Source of the DNA: Enteractinococcus fodinae
GTDB taxonomy: Bacteria > Actinomycetota > Actinomycetes > Actinomycetales > Micrococcaceae
Length of the DNA: 64,000 nucleotides
Direction of reading: 5' to 3'
NCBI RefSeq assembly: GCF_031458395.1
Contig: NZ_JAVDYJ010000001.1
Location: 434,001-498,000 of the forward strand
Shown here: in pieces, positions 1 to 7,941 of the stretch
How the letters are laid out: every line of letters starts with the position of its first letter
Position numbering within the stretch: position 1 is the stretch's first letter
Notes under the pieces: model-generated
The model's database searches: none
The model's input: the letters and a program-made list of their open reading frames with translations, nothing else
What the model was told of the DNA's origin: nothing
Translations under genes and position numbers: made by a program

Positions 1-53
1 GAGCCCGCTCGGTCCTGCGGTTGCGCTGATGTGCAACTCTCCCTGACGGGGAT

Positions 54-1505
54 TTAGGTGCCGCAGAACGTCTGGTAGTTCATTGCAAAGGCCACCGGGG
101 CCGGCTGTTCTAGGTGTTCGAAACCTTGTTGACGCTCATAGGGGTTTGTTACCGCAGCGAGCAGCGTATGGAAGGTTTCGAGGTTTTGGTCGGTGACTGC
201 GTCCTGAATCGCATCTTCGACCAGGTGATTTCGGGGAATATAGATCGGATTATGTTGCGCAAGCTTCTCAGCACTGGGGCTGAGATCCAGCCAGTGCCGA
301 TACCAGGACATGAGTTCGGGTTCTACATCCGCCGGGATGAGGCCTGACTTAGCGATATCAGCCAGACCAGCAAAGAACCCGGTGAAATCTGTCCCGCTGG
401 ATTGCAACTGCTCAAACAGCTGGGTGCTCAAAGATTGCGCATCCTCGTCGGAAGTCAGCCCGAGGCGTTGGGTGAAGCGTTTCGCCCAGGCGCCAGAGTA
501 GACTCTCCGGAAATTCACGACCGCTTCGGTTGCAGCAGTCACTGCGTCATCCTGGGACATGACAAGTTCCTCAGCGGGGTGCATGATGGCTGGCAGCAGC
601 GATTCGGCGAAACGTGCCAGATTCCATTCGGCGATGGCCGGTTGGTTCCCGTAGGCGTACCGACCGGCGAAATCAATTGAAGAAAACACCGCATTGGGAT
701 CGAACTTGTCCAGGAACGCGACCGGACCGAAATCGATCGAGTGCCCCGCGATGGTCATGTTGTCAGTATTCATCACCCCGTGGATCAGGCCCACGTGCAT
801 CCACTGGGCCAACAATTCGGCTTGGTTCGTGACCACTTGCTCTAGGAGCGCCAGCGCGGGGTTTTCGGCCTCGACGGTGGGGTAGTGGCGAGTCAGGCTG
901 TAGTTGGTGAAACGCTGGAGTAGTTCAAGATCCTGGTGCGCCCTGACGTATTGGAAGGTCCCGACTCGGATGTGCGAGGGACCGGTGCGAACCAGAACGG
1001 CCGCAGGTTGTTCGACTTCGCGCAGAATGTTTCGGCCGGTGGTGATGACCGCCAGCGACCGTGACGTTGGGATGCCCAGCGCGTGGACGGCTTCGGAGAC
1101 GAGGTATTCGCGCAACATCGGCCCCAGGGCGGCATAACCGTCGGAGCCCGGGCGGGAATACGGGGTGGGTCCGGTGCCTTTGAGGTGAATATCTACCAGC
1201 GTGTCATTGACGGGTAGTTCACCGGTGAGGATCGCGCGGCCGTCCCCCAGCGATGGCACGTAGTTGCCGAACTGGTGACCGGCATATCCTTGGGCCACCG
1301 GCTTGGCCGAATCGGGGAGGTTGTGGCCCAGCAAAAAGTTGATGCCCTCCTCGGTGGCTAACCACTCGGCGTCGAGTCCGAGTTCAGCTGCCAGGCCTCG
1401 GTTGAGCAGGACCAGCTGAGGGTCCGGGGAGGGAGCAGGGGTCGCATCTCGAACAAGTTCTGGAAACGCCTCGGCATACTGTGAAGTAAGGTTCGGCAAG
1501 CTCAT
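54..1505 (-). CDS. selO: Protein adenylyltransferase SelO (YdiU/UPF0061 family)
   Basis: SelO proteins are pseudokinase-fold enzymes that transfer AMP from ATP to Ser/Thr/Tyr of target proteins, in bacteria linked to oxidative stress. The 483-residue product has the family length. It shows AGHQFG (about 75-80), a lysine-containing LKGTGPTPYSR segment (108-118), the catalytic-loop-like HGVMNTDNM (242-250) and a DFG triplet (258-260). The C-terminus ends in FCGT, so the position that is Sec in animal SelO is Cys here. I chose the ATG at 1505 because AGGAG lies 7 nt upstream; an ATG 30 nt further out has no good ribosome site. The gene is downstream of, and co-directional with, the NRAMP gene, with a perfect 10-bp dyad in the gap. 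Family assignment is firm; the targets are unknown. Confidence 0.93.
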   Translation of the reverse strand: MSLPNLTSQYAEAFPELVRDATPAPSPDPQLVLLNRGLAAELGLDAEWLATEEGINFLLGHNLPDSAKPVAQGYAGHQFGNYVPSLGDGRAILTGELPVNDTLVDIHLKGTGPTPYSRPGSDGYAALGPMLREYLVSEAVHALGIPTSRSLAVITTGRNILREVEQPAAVLVRTGPSHIRVGTFQYVRAHQDLELLQRFTNYSLTRHYPTVEAENPALALLEQVVTNQAELLAQWMHVGLIHGVMNTDNMTIAGHSIDFGPVAFLDKFDPNAVFSSIDFAGRYAYGNQPAIAEWNLARFAESLLPAIMHPAEELVMSQDDAVTAATEAVVNFRRVYSGAWAKRFTQRLGLTSDEDAQSLSTQLFEQLQSSGTDFTGFFAGLADIAKSGLIPADVEPELMSWYRHWLDLSPSAEKLAQHNPIYIPRNHLVEDAIQDAVTDQNLETFHTLLAAVTNPYERQQGFEHLEQPAPVAFAMNYQTFCGT

Positions 1506-1568
1506 GTATCCGCTCCTAAAAGACTGGGTGCTCATAGCGTAGCTGGCGACCGCCCCTTGCTGATAGGG

Positions 1569-1591
1569 AATGTGTTCAAGGTGAACACATT
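1569..1591. promoter_or_regulatory. Perfect 10-bp dyad upstream of selO
   Basis: AATGTGTTCA, a 3-nt spacer and TGAACACATT form a perfect inverted repeat about 64 nt before the selO start and just past the NRAMP stop. It is not followed by a T-run, so an operator is more likely than a terminator. The regulator is unknown. Confidence 0.5.
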
Positions 1592-1607
1592 GACCTGAAG
1601 CACCGAT

Positions 1608-2891
1608 TTAGTTTGGCAACAGTCCGAAGATATCGGCGAACTGGTATCCGGCGAGGAAGACCACGACCGCGACGATCAGCCAACCCAGGATATTGGCCAC
1701 GGGCCCGTTGGTGTATTTGCCCATGATCCGTTTATTGTTCATGACGATCATCAACAAGATGGCCACGATCGGCAGGAGCAGACCGTTGGCGGCCTGGGCA
1801 ATCACGATGATCTGGATCGGGTTGAAGCCTGTTAGTGCGATGATTCCACCGACGGCAAGGGTGGACATCCACACGATACGAGACGGTGTGGACCGCAGAT
1901 CGTTGCTGACGCCCAGCACGCCCGTGATCGCGTAGGCGGCACCGAGTGGGCCGGCCAGGGCTGAGGTGAATCCGGCGGCAAACAGTCCGAGCGCGAACAC
2001 CCACGGGGCTGCATCTCCCAGCAGTGGGCGTAGTGCTTCGGCCAGATCGCTGCCTTCTTCTGCGGCGAGCCCACGGACGAACATCGACCCGACCGCGGTG
2101 ACCATGACCGCCAGCGTGATGATGCCGCCGATACTGATCGAGATCGCAGTGTCGGTCCGGGCTTCTTTCATCGCTTTATCGACGGGCATATCGCCCCAGT
2201 TCTCTTGGACCAGACTGGCCTGCAAAAAGAGGTTGTAGGGGACCACCGTGGTCCCAATCAGAGCGATCGTCGTCAGCAACGCCCCGGTCGGAATCGAGGG
2301 GATAAACATGCCCTGGAAGAGCTCGCCGATGTTGGGCCGGACGATGACCGCGGTGACGACAAAGAGCAGCGCCAAGATCGCGACCATCGCGATGAGCACT
2401 TTCTCGATGACCTTGTAGCTGCCGGTCCACAGCAACCCGAACAGCGTGGCGACCAGCACGACCACGATAATACGAATGTCGATGTCAATGACGTTGGTGA
2501 TGGCTAGTGCGGTCCCGGAGGTGTCACCGCCTGCGTAGGAGGCACCACCGATGCCGATGGCCGCGATAACGAGGATGACCATGAGCGTCCGGGCCGCCGG
2601 ATTCGTAAATACAGAGCGCATCACTTCGCCCAGGCTGCGCCGAGTACTCAGCCCAAGTCGGGCGGTCATCTCCTGGAGAATGATCGTCGCGATGATTGAA
2701 AACACGATCGCCCAGGCCAGCGCATAACCGTAGCTGGCGCCGGTGACAATCGATGTGGTGATCGTGCCGGGTCCGATAAACGACGCGGCAATAATCAGAC
2801 CGGGACCGAACCGTGAACCGGTCCGTTTGCCTGAGCTCTCGGATCGTGCGGCGTGCGAACCGCTGGTAGGTGTTGCCTCACTATCGGACAT
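1608..2891 (-). CDS. NRAMP-family (SLC11-like) transporter with non-canonical metal site
   Basis: A 427-residue membrane protein of the NRAMP/MntH family with about 11 hydrophobic segments; the family moves divalent metals with protons. The TM1 motif that is normally DPGN reads GPGT here (40-43), and the TM6 motif normally MPH reads VPY (217-219). The four side chains that usually hold Mn2+ or Fe2+ are therefore changed (D to G, N to T, M to V, H to Y), although the surrounding helices are clearly NRAMP-like. Substrate is therefore uncertain; calling it a manganese importer would be unsafe. The ATG at 2891 follows GGGAGGGG; an upstream in-frame extension of 38 codons lacks membrane or family features. 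It is divergent from the EctC-like gene. Confidence 0.9.
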   Translation of the reverse strand: MSDSEATPTSGSHAARSESSGKRTGSRFGPGLIIAASFIGPGTITTSIVTGASYGYALAWAIVFSIIATIILQEMTARLGLSTRRSLGEVMRSVFTNPAARTLMVILVIAAIGIGGASYAGGDTSGTALAITNVIDIDIRIIVVVLVATLFGLLWTGSYKVIEKVLIAMVAILALLFVVTAVIVRPNIGELFQGMFIPSIPTGALLTTIALIGTTVVPYNLFLQASLVQENWGDMPVDKAMKEARTDTAISISIGGIITLAVMVTAVGSMFVRGLAAEEGSDLAEALRPLLGDAAPWVFALGLFAAGFTSALAGPLGAAYAITGVLGVSNDLRSTPSRIVWMSTLAVGGIIALTGFNPIQIIVIAQAANGLLLPIVAILLMIVMNNKRIMGKYTNGPVANILGWLIVAVVVFLAGYQFADIFGLLPN

Positions 2892-2920
2892 CGAGACCCC
2901 TCCCGAATCGCAGGACCGGC

Positions 2921-2938
2921 GTCCGGGACATTCCGGAC
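2921..2938. promoter_or_regulatory. Short dyad in the NRAMP/EctC-like divergent gap
   Basis: GTCCGG, 6 nt, CCGGAC lies 30 nt upstream of the NRAMP start inside the 133-bp divergent spacer. It may be an operator for either gene. GC-rich dyads of this size also arise by chance. Confidence 0.25.
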
Positions 2939-3024
2939 CACCTAGCAAAGAAACTAATGTAGGAGCAGGCCGCTGCACTATAGCTGAGCTGCGGCTCTTA
3001 GTCATCGAATTTCAAGGAGATCCT

Positions 3025-3417
3025 ATGTTCATCCGTTCTATCGACGACGTCCCAAAAATTGAGTGGGGTCAGGGCACCAGCCAGCGCATTCTGACCAAAA
3101 AAGACGGCATGGGATTTGCTGTTGCACACACCGTGGTGCGCAAGGGCACCGAGGCCGCCCTGCAGTATCGTCACCACCTCGAGGCCTGTTATTGCATCGG
3201 TGGGAGGGGTTATGTGCTCACCGCTGACCGTCAGACCCGTTTCGAAATCACCCCTGGAGTCATCTACGTACTAGACGAACACGATGCCCACTACCTGCAG
3301 GGCGGCGAGGATGAGGACCTGATTCTGGTGTCCATTTTCAACCCGCCGATCAACGGCGACGAAGCACACGAACTCGTCGAAGGTGGATTCTCCTCCTACG
3401 GCCCGACCGAGGACTGA
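3025..3417 (+). CDS. Stand-alone ectoine synthase-like cupin (EctC family)
   Basis: EctC closes N-gamma-acetyl-2,4-diaminobutyrate to the compatible solute ectoine. The 130-residue product has the family length and cupin core. Candidate metal ligands align by spacing with those known for EctC: Glu53 in YRHHLEACYCI, Tyr81 in GVIYVLD and His89 in DEHDAH. The ATG at 3025 has AAGGAGA just upstream. No ectA, ectB or ectD lies next to it or anywhere else in the window, so this is an orphan EctC. It could use ectoine precursor made elsewhere in the genome or in the environment, or catalyse another cyclisation or hydrolysis. The family call is strong; the ectoine role is inference. Confidence 0.85.
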   Translation: MFIRSIDDVPKIEWGQGTSQRILTKKDGMGFAVAHTVVRKGTEAALQYRHHLEACYCIGGRGYVLTADRQTRFEITPGVIYVLDEHDAHYLQGGEDEDLILVSIFNPPINGDEAHELVEGGFSSYGPTED

Positions 3418-3425
3418 ACTGGGGG

Positions 3426-5063
3426 CTAGTGGCCTTGGAAGGCTTCGGCCAACCACCACGCGCCGCCGTCGTTGGCGATTTTAGCGTCAATCACCAGCGG
3501 GGCAGTAGGCGAAGAGTCCAACCACTCACGCATCGGTGCTAGATCTGCGACCTCGCGTACCGTGATGCCGTCGGCGCCGAAGCCGCGGGCGATCGCGGCG
3601 ATGTCAGTGTCCGGGAAGACGACATTATCCATGGTGTCGCCGGTGAAGTGGTGGACTTCCGCCCCGTAGGCGGCGTCATTGTAGACCAGCACGACCAGCG
3701 GGATCCGGTAGCGCACGGCGGTTTCAAGTTCTTGGATACTCATCAGGAACCCGCCGTCGCCGGTACCCAGCACGGGCAGGCGGCCGGGTTGGGCGAAAGC
3801 CGCTCCGATGGCCGTATACAGTCCCAGCCCGATCGACTGGAATGCTTGGGTAAAGCAGAACCCGAACTCATCGGGCACATCAAGATATTGGGATGGATAC
3901 CCCATGAAGTTGCCCGAGTCGATCGCGACGACGCGTTCGGTCGGCAACAGCTCGTTGAGGCGTTTGGAGACTTCGCGCGGGTCGACCAGTTGGCCGGGCA
4001 CGGACAGGTCCTCGGTCTCGGTTTGGTCCCAGCGAGCACCGGTGGCAATCCGTTTGGCGATGTCAGCGGTCCGATAGCGCGGTGGTTGTCTTGTGGACAG
4101 GGCAGCCATCGCATCGGTTGCGGTGGCCCCGGCATCGGCGACCACACCGACATCGACCGGACGATGGGCGCCAATGGCCGCATCGTTGACATCAATCTGG
4201 ACGATCTTGGTGTCGGCGCCGATGAGTTTGCCGCCGCGCATCGTCCACATGTTCAGCGCGGTCCCAAAGGCTACGATGAGATCTGCGTCGGTAATCAGCT
4301 CGGCGGTCAGCGGGGCCGAAAACCCACCGGAGATGCCCAGGTTATAGGGATCGTCGTTGAACAACCCTTTGGCTACCGCACTGGTGGCCAGCAGCGCTCC
4401 GGATTGCTGCGCCAGTGCTGTAATCTCTGACTTGGCGCCGCGGCCACCGCGCCCAGCAATAAACACCGGACGCTCAGAGGCCTCAAGCAATTCGACGAAT
4501 TCAGTCAGCGAGCGGGGATCCGGTCGCTGGGTCCGGGCCGGTTCGACATGAAGCCCGGCAATGCTGCCCACCGCAGGGGCTGCCTGGACATCCAACGGCA
4601 GGTTCAAGACCACGGTGGTGCGTTGCCGCAGTGCGGTCCGGTAGGCGCGCATCACATCGGCAATGGCGGTTTCGGGGGTGTGGACCCGGTGGGCGGCAGC
4701 ACCCAGGCTGGTGGCAAATCCGGCCTGGTCCATCGCAAAGTTTGAATGCACCGCACCCCGGGACGCTTCGGCGGCCAACACGAGCACGGGCGAATCGGAT
4801 TTCGCAGCTTCCCCGATCCCGGTGGCCGCATTGGTCAGCCCGCACCCTTGGTGCAGCGACACCAGGGCGACCGAATCTGACATCCGGGCGTAGGCGTCGG
4901 CCATGGTTGAGGCGCCACCTTCGTGGCGGGCTGCGGTAAAGGGCACGCCGGCGGAGCGCAACGCATTAGTCACATGAAAGTTGCCGGAACCGACCACCCC
5001 AAAACAGTGCCCGGCACCCAGCTGACCTAATAGTGCCCCAATTTGTTCCGCAACTGTGGTCAT
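3426..5063 (-). CDS. Thiamine-diphosphate-dependent enzyme, acetolactate synthase-like
   Basis: A 545-residue enzyme of the pyruvate-oxidase/acetolactate-synthase superfamily with three domains (PYR, central, PP). It has the cofactor-activating glutamate at Glu48 (RHEGGASTMADAYAR) and the ThDP/Mg motif GDG (435-437) with Asn462 at the usual spacing. No small regulatory subunit is adjacent, so it is probably not the biosynthetic IlvB; a 2-oxo-acid decarboxylase or carboligase is equally possible. The ATG at 5063 lies 2 nt after the stop of the upstream cyclase gene, and its ribosome site (GGAAGG) is inside that gene's end, so the two are translationally coupled and likely act on one pathway. 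Confidence 0.85.
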   Translation of the reverse strand: MTTVAEQIGALLGQLGAGHCFGVVGSGNFHVTNALRSAGVPFTAARHEGGASTMADAYARMSDSVALVSLHQGCGLTNAATGIGEAAKSDSPVLVLAAEASRGAVHSNFAMDQAGFATSLGAAAHRVHTPETAIADVMRAYRTALRQRTTVVLNLPLDVQAAPAVGSIAGLHVEPARTQRPDPRSLTEFVELLEASERPVFIAGRGGRGAKSEITALAQQSGALLATSAVAKGLFNDDPYNLGISGGFSAPLTAELITDADLIVAFGTALNMWTMRGGKLIGADTKIVQIDVNDAAIGAHRPVDVGVVADAGATATDAMAALSTRQPPRYRTADIAKRIATGARWDQTETEDLSVPGQLVDPREVSKRLNELLPTERVVAIDSGNFMGYPSQYLDVPDEFGFCFTQAFQSIGLGLYTAIGAAFAQPGRLPVLGTGDGGFLMSIQELETAVRYRIPLVVLVYNDAAYGAEVHHFTGDTMDNVVFPDTDIAAIARGFGADGITVREVADLAPMREWLDSSPTAPLVIDAKIANDGGAWWLAEAFQGH

Positions 5064-5065
5064 GC

Positions 5066-5860
5066 TTAGCCTTCCACCAGCGCAAAAACGCGGCACGGCG
5101 AGGCGGTGCCGTTAACAATCGGCAACGGTGAAATCACGACGACGGCCCCGCGGGTCGGCAGCTTGGCGAGGTTCTGCAGCGAGGTGATGCCGTATTTGTC
5201 GTTGCCCAACAGGTGATAGTGGATCGGGAAGGGTGGATCCAGCTCGGCGGCGTTGCCCGCGTCGATGCCCACGGTTTCCACCCCGATCCCGGAGATCTTG
5301 GTGTTTTCGGCTAACCAGCGGGCGCATTCAGACGAGAAGCCCGGGGTATGGGAACCGTTCTCATCGGCATTCAGGAACGCTTCTTGGTCATCGGAGTACT
5401 GGTCCCAGCCGGTGCGGAACAGCAACCAGCCGTTCTCGGGCAGCGGGCCGTGTTCAGCTTCCCACGCTTTGATGTGTTCGACTTCGATCAAAAAGTCGGG
5501 GTCTTGGGCTGCTTCGGCGCTAAAATCCAGCACCACGGCCGGTCCGATGAGTCGCTCGGGTTCGATCGAGGCGACATCTTTGCCGTCCTTGCCGGTGATC
5601 CAGTGGATCGGGGCGTCAATGTGGGTCCCGACGTGCTCACCCTGGGTGAAGTTGTTGTGCGCCCAGAAGGGGCCGGCATCGTCGTACTGTGCGACGTTTT
5701 CCAGACTAAAGTCCACCAAGTTGGCGAACGGTTCTGGCAGCCGCAGGGTCGGGGTGGACTCCGAGAGCGTATTGGTTAGATCATGAATCAGGATGCTCTG
5801 ATCGGCCAGGCCGGCAGCCAGCTGCGTCAAGCGCGTGCTCGAGGTGGTGATTGGGGTCAT
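5066..5860 (-). CDS. Cyclase-family metal-dependent hydrolase (kynurenine formamidase-like fold)
   Basis: The 264-residue product carries the signature HxGTHxDxPxH of the cyclase/KynB family at residues 76-86 (H-V-G-T-H-I-D-A-P-I-H), which binds Mn or Zn. Members include N-formylkynurenine formamidase, isatin hydrolase and polyketide cyclases, so the substrate cannot be read from sequence. The ATG at 5860 has AGGAG 8 nt upstream; a longer reading frame begins upstream without a better site. It is directly upstream of and coupled to the ThDP enzyme. Confidence 0.85.
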   Translation of the reverse strand: MTPITTSSTRLTQLAAGLADQSILIHDLTNTLSESTPTLRLPEPFANLVDFSLENVAQYDDAGPFWAHNNFTQGEHVGTHIDAPIHWITGKDGKDVASIEPERLIGPAVVLDFSAEAAQDPDFLIEVEHIKAWEAEHGPLPENGWLLFRTGWDQYSDDQEAFLNADENGSHTPGFSSECARWLAENTKISGIGVETVGIDAGNAAELDPPFPIHYHLLGNDKYGITSLQNLAKLPTRGAVVVISPLPIVNGTASPCRVFALVEG

Positions 5861-5956
5861 CGGGGGTGCTCCTGGTGTGCGTGCGCGAGTGTCGTACCCG
5901 CACCAATATAGTGTGGTCCAGGTCATGTTTAGGTTGTGTGGCGCAATGCTGCGGGC

Positions 5957-7012
5957 TTAGCCGCGCAGCACGTCGAGCAGTTCGGTGACCTTCTGGCTCG
6001 TGGTGGCCCAAGAACACACCAGCCGCACGATCGGCAGCCCAGCCCCGTTGGTGCCCCAGAGGTGGACGATATAATGTTCGCGCAATCTGATCAGCAGACG
6101 CTCGGGCATGGCCGCCAGCACCGTATTGGCCGCGGGTGCTTGCACGTCGACCCCATTGATGGTCGCCAATCCAGCGGCCAGTTCAGCGGCTGCTGTGTTG
6201 GCCGCGGTCGCGTTGCGGTGCCACAACGAGGTCCCGAACATGGCGTTTAACTGCGCGGACAGGAAGCTGGTTTTTGATGCCAGTTGGGTCGAGTATTTGA
6301 TGATCGGGGCCAGCACGTCCTGGGGTACCCGATTGGAGAGCACGACGACAGCGTCGGCGCCCATCGCTCCGTTTTTGGTTGCGCCCAGCGAGAGGATATC
6401 TACCCCCAGCGCGGTGGTCGCACCGTGGAGGTCTTGACCCAGCGCGGCAGCGGCCTGCGAGAGCCGCGCGCCGTCCATGTGGATGGCCAGCCCGGCCTCG
6501 TGCACCGTATTACACAGTTCGGTGAGCTCTTCAGCGGTGTAGACCGTGCCCATTTCGGTCACCTGGGAAATCGTGACCGCGGTCGGCTGGACGGCTTGTG
6601 GGTTGCCCGCATCCGAAGCGAGCACCTTTGCGACATCGGCCGGGTTGAGCTTGCCCTCGCGATGTGGTTGGGGTTTCAGGCTGAGCCCGGCGCGCACCGG
6701 GGCCGAGGACTCGGAAGTATAAACGTGGGCGGTGTCGGCACAAATCACCGAGCTGTGCGGATGCGATACGGCCTGCAGCGCCACGATATTCGCCCCGGTC
6801 CCGTTGAACACCGGAAAACCATAGGCGCCGCTGCCGAAGGTCTCGTCGATGAGCTCATGGAACTCATCGGTGATCTCATCAGCACCGTAGGCTGGGGCGT
6901 CGGTGTTGGCGGCGGCCAGTGCTGCCATGATTTCAGGGTGTGCCCCGGAAATATTGTCGGAAGCAAAGTGTGGGTCAGCGCCGGGCGCGTGGAAACGTCG
7001 CGAAGTCTTCAT
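5957..7012 (-). CDS. Threonine aldolase / beta-eliminating lyase family PLP enzyme
   Basis: A 351-residue fold-type I PLP enzyme resembling low-specificity L-threonine aldolase, which splits threonine or allo-threonine to glycine and acetaldehyde. The Schiff-base lysine is Lys213 in SLGATKNGAMGAD; HMDGARLS (178-185) carries the aspartate that contacts the pyridine ring. The N-terminus FASDNISGAHPEIMAAL is the usual substrate-entry segment. It is followed 38 nt downstream by the MenI-like thioesterase on the same strand. The substrate range (threonine, phenylserine or other beta-hydroxy amino acids) is open. Confidence 0.87.
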   Translation of the reverse strand: MKTSRRFHAPGADPHFASDNISGAHPEIMAALAAANTDAPAYGADEITDEFHELIDETFGSGAYGFPVFNGTGANIVALQAVSHPHSSVICADTAHVYTSESSAPVRAGLSLKPQPHREGKLNPADVAKVLASDAGNPQAVQPTAVTISQVTEMGTVYTAEELTELCNTVHEAGLAIHMDGARLSQAAAALGQDLHGATTALGVDILSLGATKNGAMGADAVVVLSNRVPQDVLAPIIKYSTQLASKTSFLSAQLNAMFGTSLWHRNATAANTAAAELAAGLATINGVDVQAPAANTVLAAMPERLLIRLREHYIVHLWGTNGAGLPIVRLVCSWATTSQKVTELLDVLRG

Positions 7013-7050
7013 GCTCCCATTGTCTCACTCGGCTGTCGTCCCGCCAGGAG

Positions 7051-7479
7051 TTAGGCGTGGTCGCGGATGGCCATCGTGCACCGGGAAATGCATACGAGCT
7101 TGCCGTCCTGATTGTGCAACCGGATATCCCACACCTGCGAACTGCGTCCCCGAGAAATTGGGGTCGCCCGTGCGGTGATCACATCACCCGGGGTGCCCGG
7201 CCGGATGTGGTTCGCGTTGATTTCTTGGCCGACCGCAAATTGTTTCTCGGTGTCCAGGGTCAGGGTTGCACCCACCGAGCAGGCGGTTTCAGCCAGCACA
7301 ACCGACACCCCGCCGTGCAGGATGCCGTGCGGCTGCAAGGTTTTCTCGGTCACCGGCATCCTCAGCTCGAGGTAGTCTTCGCCGATTTCGGTGAAGGTGA
7401 TGCCCAGCTGCTCCGCCACCCCTTTGAGGCTGGACTGGGCGAGTTCTTCGACTGTGGGAGTGCCAAACCAAATACTCAT
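7051..7479 (-). CDS. Hot-dog acyl-CoA thioesterase, MenI/YdiI-like
   Basis: A 142-residue PaaI/MenI-type thioesterase. The segment QPHGILHGGVSVVLAE (49-64) and the following INANHIR closely match DHNA-CoA hydrolase of menaquinone synthesis; the catalytic carboxylate is Glu64. Hydrolysis of 1,4-dihydroxy-2-naphthoyl-CoA is the best guess, but related enzymes take phenylacetyl- or benzoyl-CoA, and no men gene is close by. The ATG at 7479 gives the family length; the 10-codon upstream extension is not supported. Confidence 0.85.
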   Translation of the reverse strand: MSIWFGTPTVEELAQSSLKGVAEQLGITFTEIGEDYLELRMPVTEKTLQPHGILHGGVSVVLAETACSVGATLTLDTEKQFAVGQEINANHIRPGTPGDVITARATPISRGRSSQVWDIRLHNQDGKLVCISRCTMAIRDHA

Positions 7480-7558
7480 GATGCTTCTTTCTTCACAACG
7501 CAGGATCATGGGTCAGTGTATGACATCTCCGGCAGGAAAGAGCTCATGGCGCACCCGC

Positions 7559-7849
7559 TTAGGTGTCGAGCTCGCTCCGCTCTGATGGTTGATGCGCCTC
7601 CGATGATTGCCATGAAGCAATGTAACGCATCACGACTGAAGCCCCGATCAACACAGCTCCCAAGGGAAACGCCGCGTTTTGGATGATGTTTAATCCTGGA
7701 GAGAATAGCCAGAACCATAAAGCTTGGCTTGTCTGGGTGGAGGCCAATGCAGTTTGGAACCCGACGCTGGTGTACACATAAAAAGCAATCGCACCCAAGA
7801 TGAGGAATCCAATACCCCACCACAAAATGCGTTTTGGTGACATTTTCAT
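7559..7849 (-). CDS. Small membrane protein, unknown
   Basis: A 96-residue protein with two clear hydrophobic helices (about 9-28 and 50-75), a basic N-terminus and a polar acidic C-terminal tail. The ATG at 7849 has GGGAGG six nt upstream, which supports it as a real gene. I recognise no family. It lies between the thioesterase gene and hpaI, all on the minus strand. Confidence 0.6.
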   Translation of the reverse strand: MKMSPKRILWWGIGFLILGAIAFYVYTSVGFQTALASTQTSQALWFWLFSPGLNIIQNAAFPLGAVLIGASVVMRYIASWQSSEAHQPSERSELDT

Positions 7850-7941
7850 AGCAACCTCCCGTATGAGTGATCATCTCCAGGATGACATGCCACATCGCAC
7901 AGGAGACGGCTCGATGTCATCGGGTGGACTGCAGCGCTAGG

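Noticed and set aside
1-53. Possible gene end or terminator at the left edge
   Set aside because: No frame or clear hairpin could be supported in these 53 bases.
54-90. Selenocysteine in SelO
   Set aside because: The C-terminal position that is Sec in animals is a Cys codon here, followed by two residues and a normal stop.
2743-3024. 94-codon N-terminal extension of the EctC-like protein
   Set aside because: It overlaps the NRAMP gene antisense, and EctC proteins are about 130 residues; ATG 3025 has AAGGAGA.
3648-4430. Plus-strand open frame of 260 codons opposite the ThDP enzyme
   Set aside because: It is antisense to a clear family member and its translation shows no domain; shadow frame.
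6284-7054. Plus-strand open frame of 256 codons opposite the threonine aldolase
   Set aside because: No recognisable domain, no ribosome site; shadow of the minus-strand gene.
7881-7921. 8-bp inverted repeat GATGACAT/ATGTCATC downstream of hpaI as a terminator
   Set aside because: The loop is 25 nt and no T-run follows; too weak to call.
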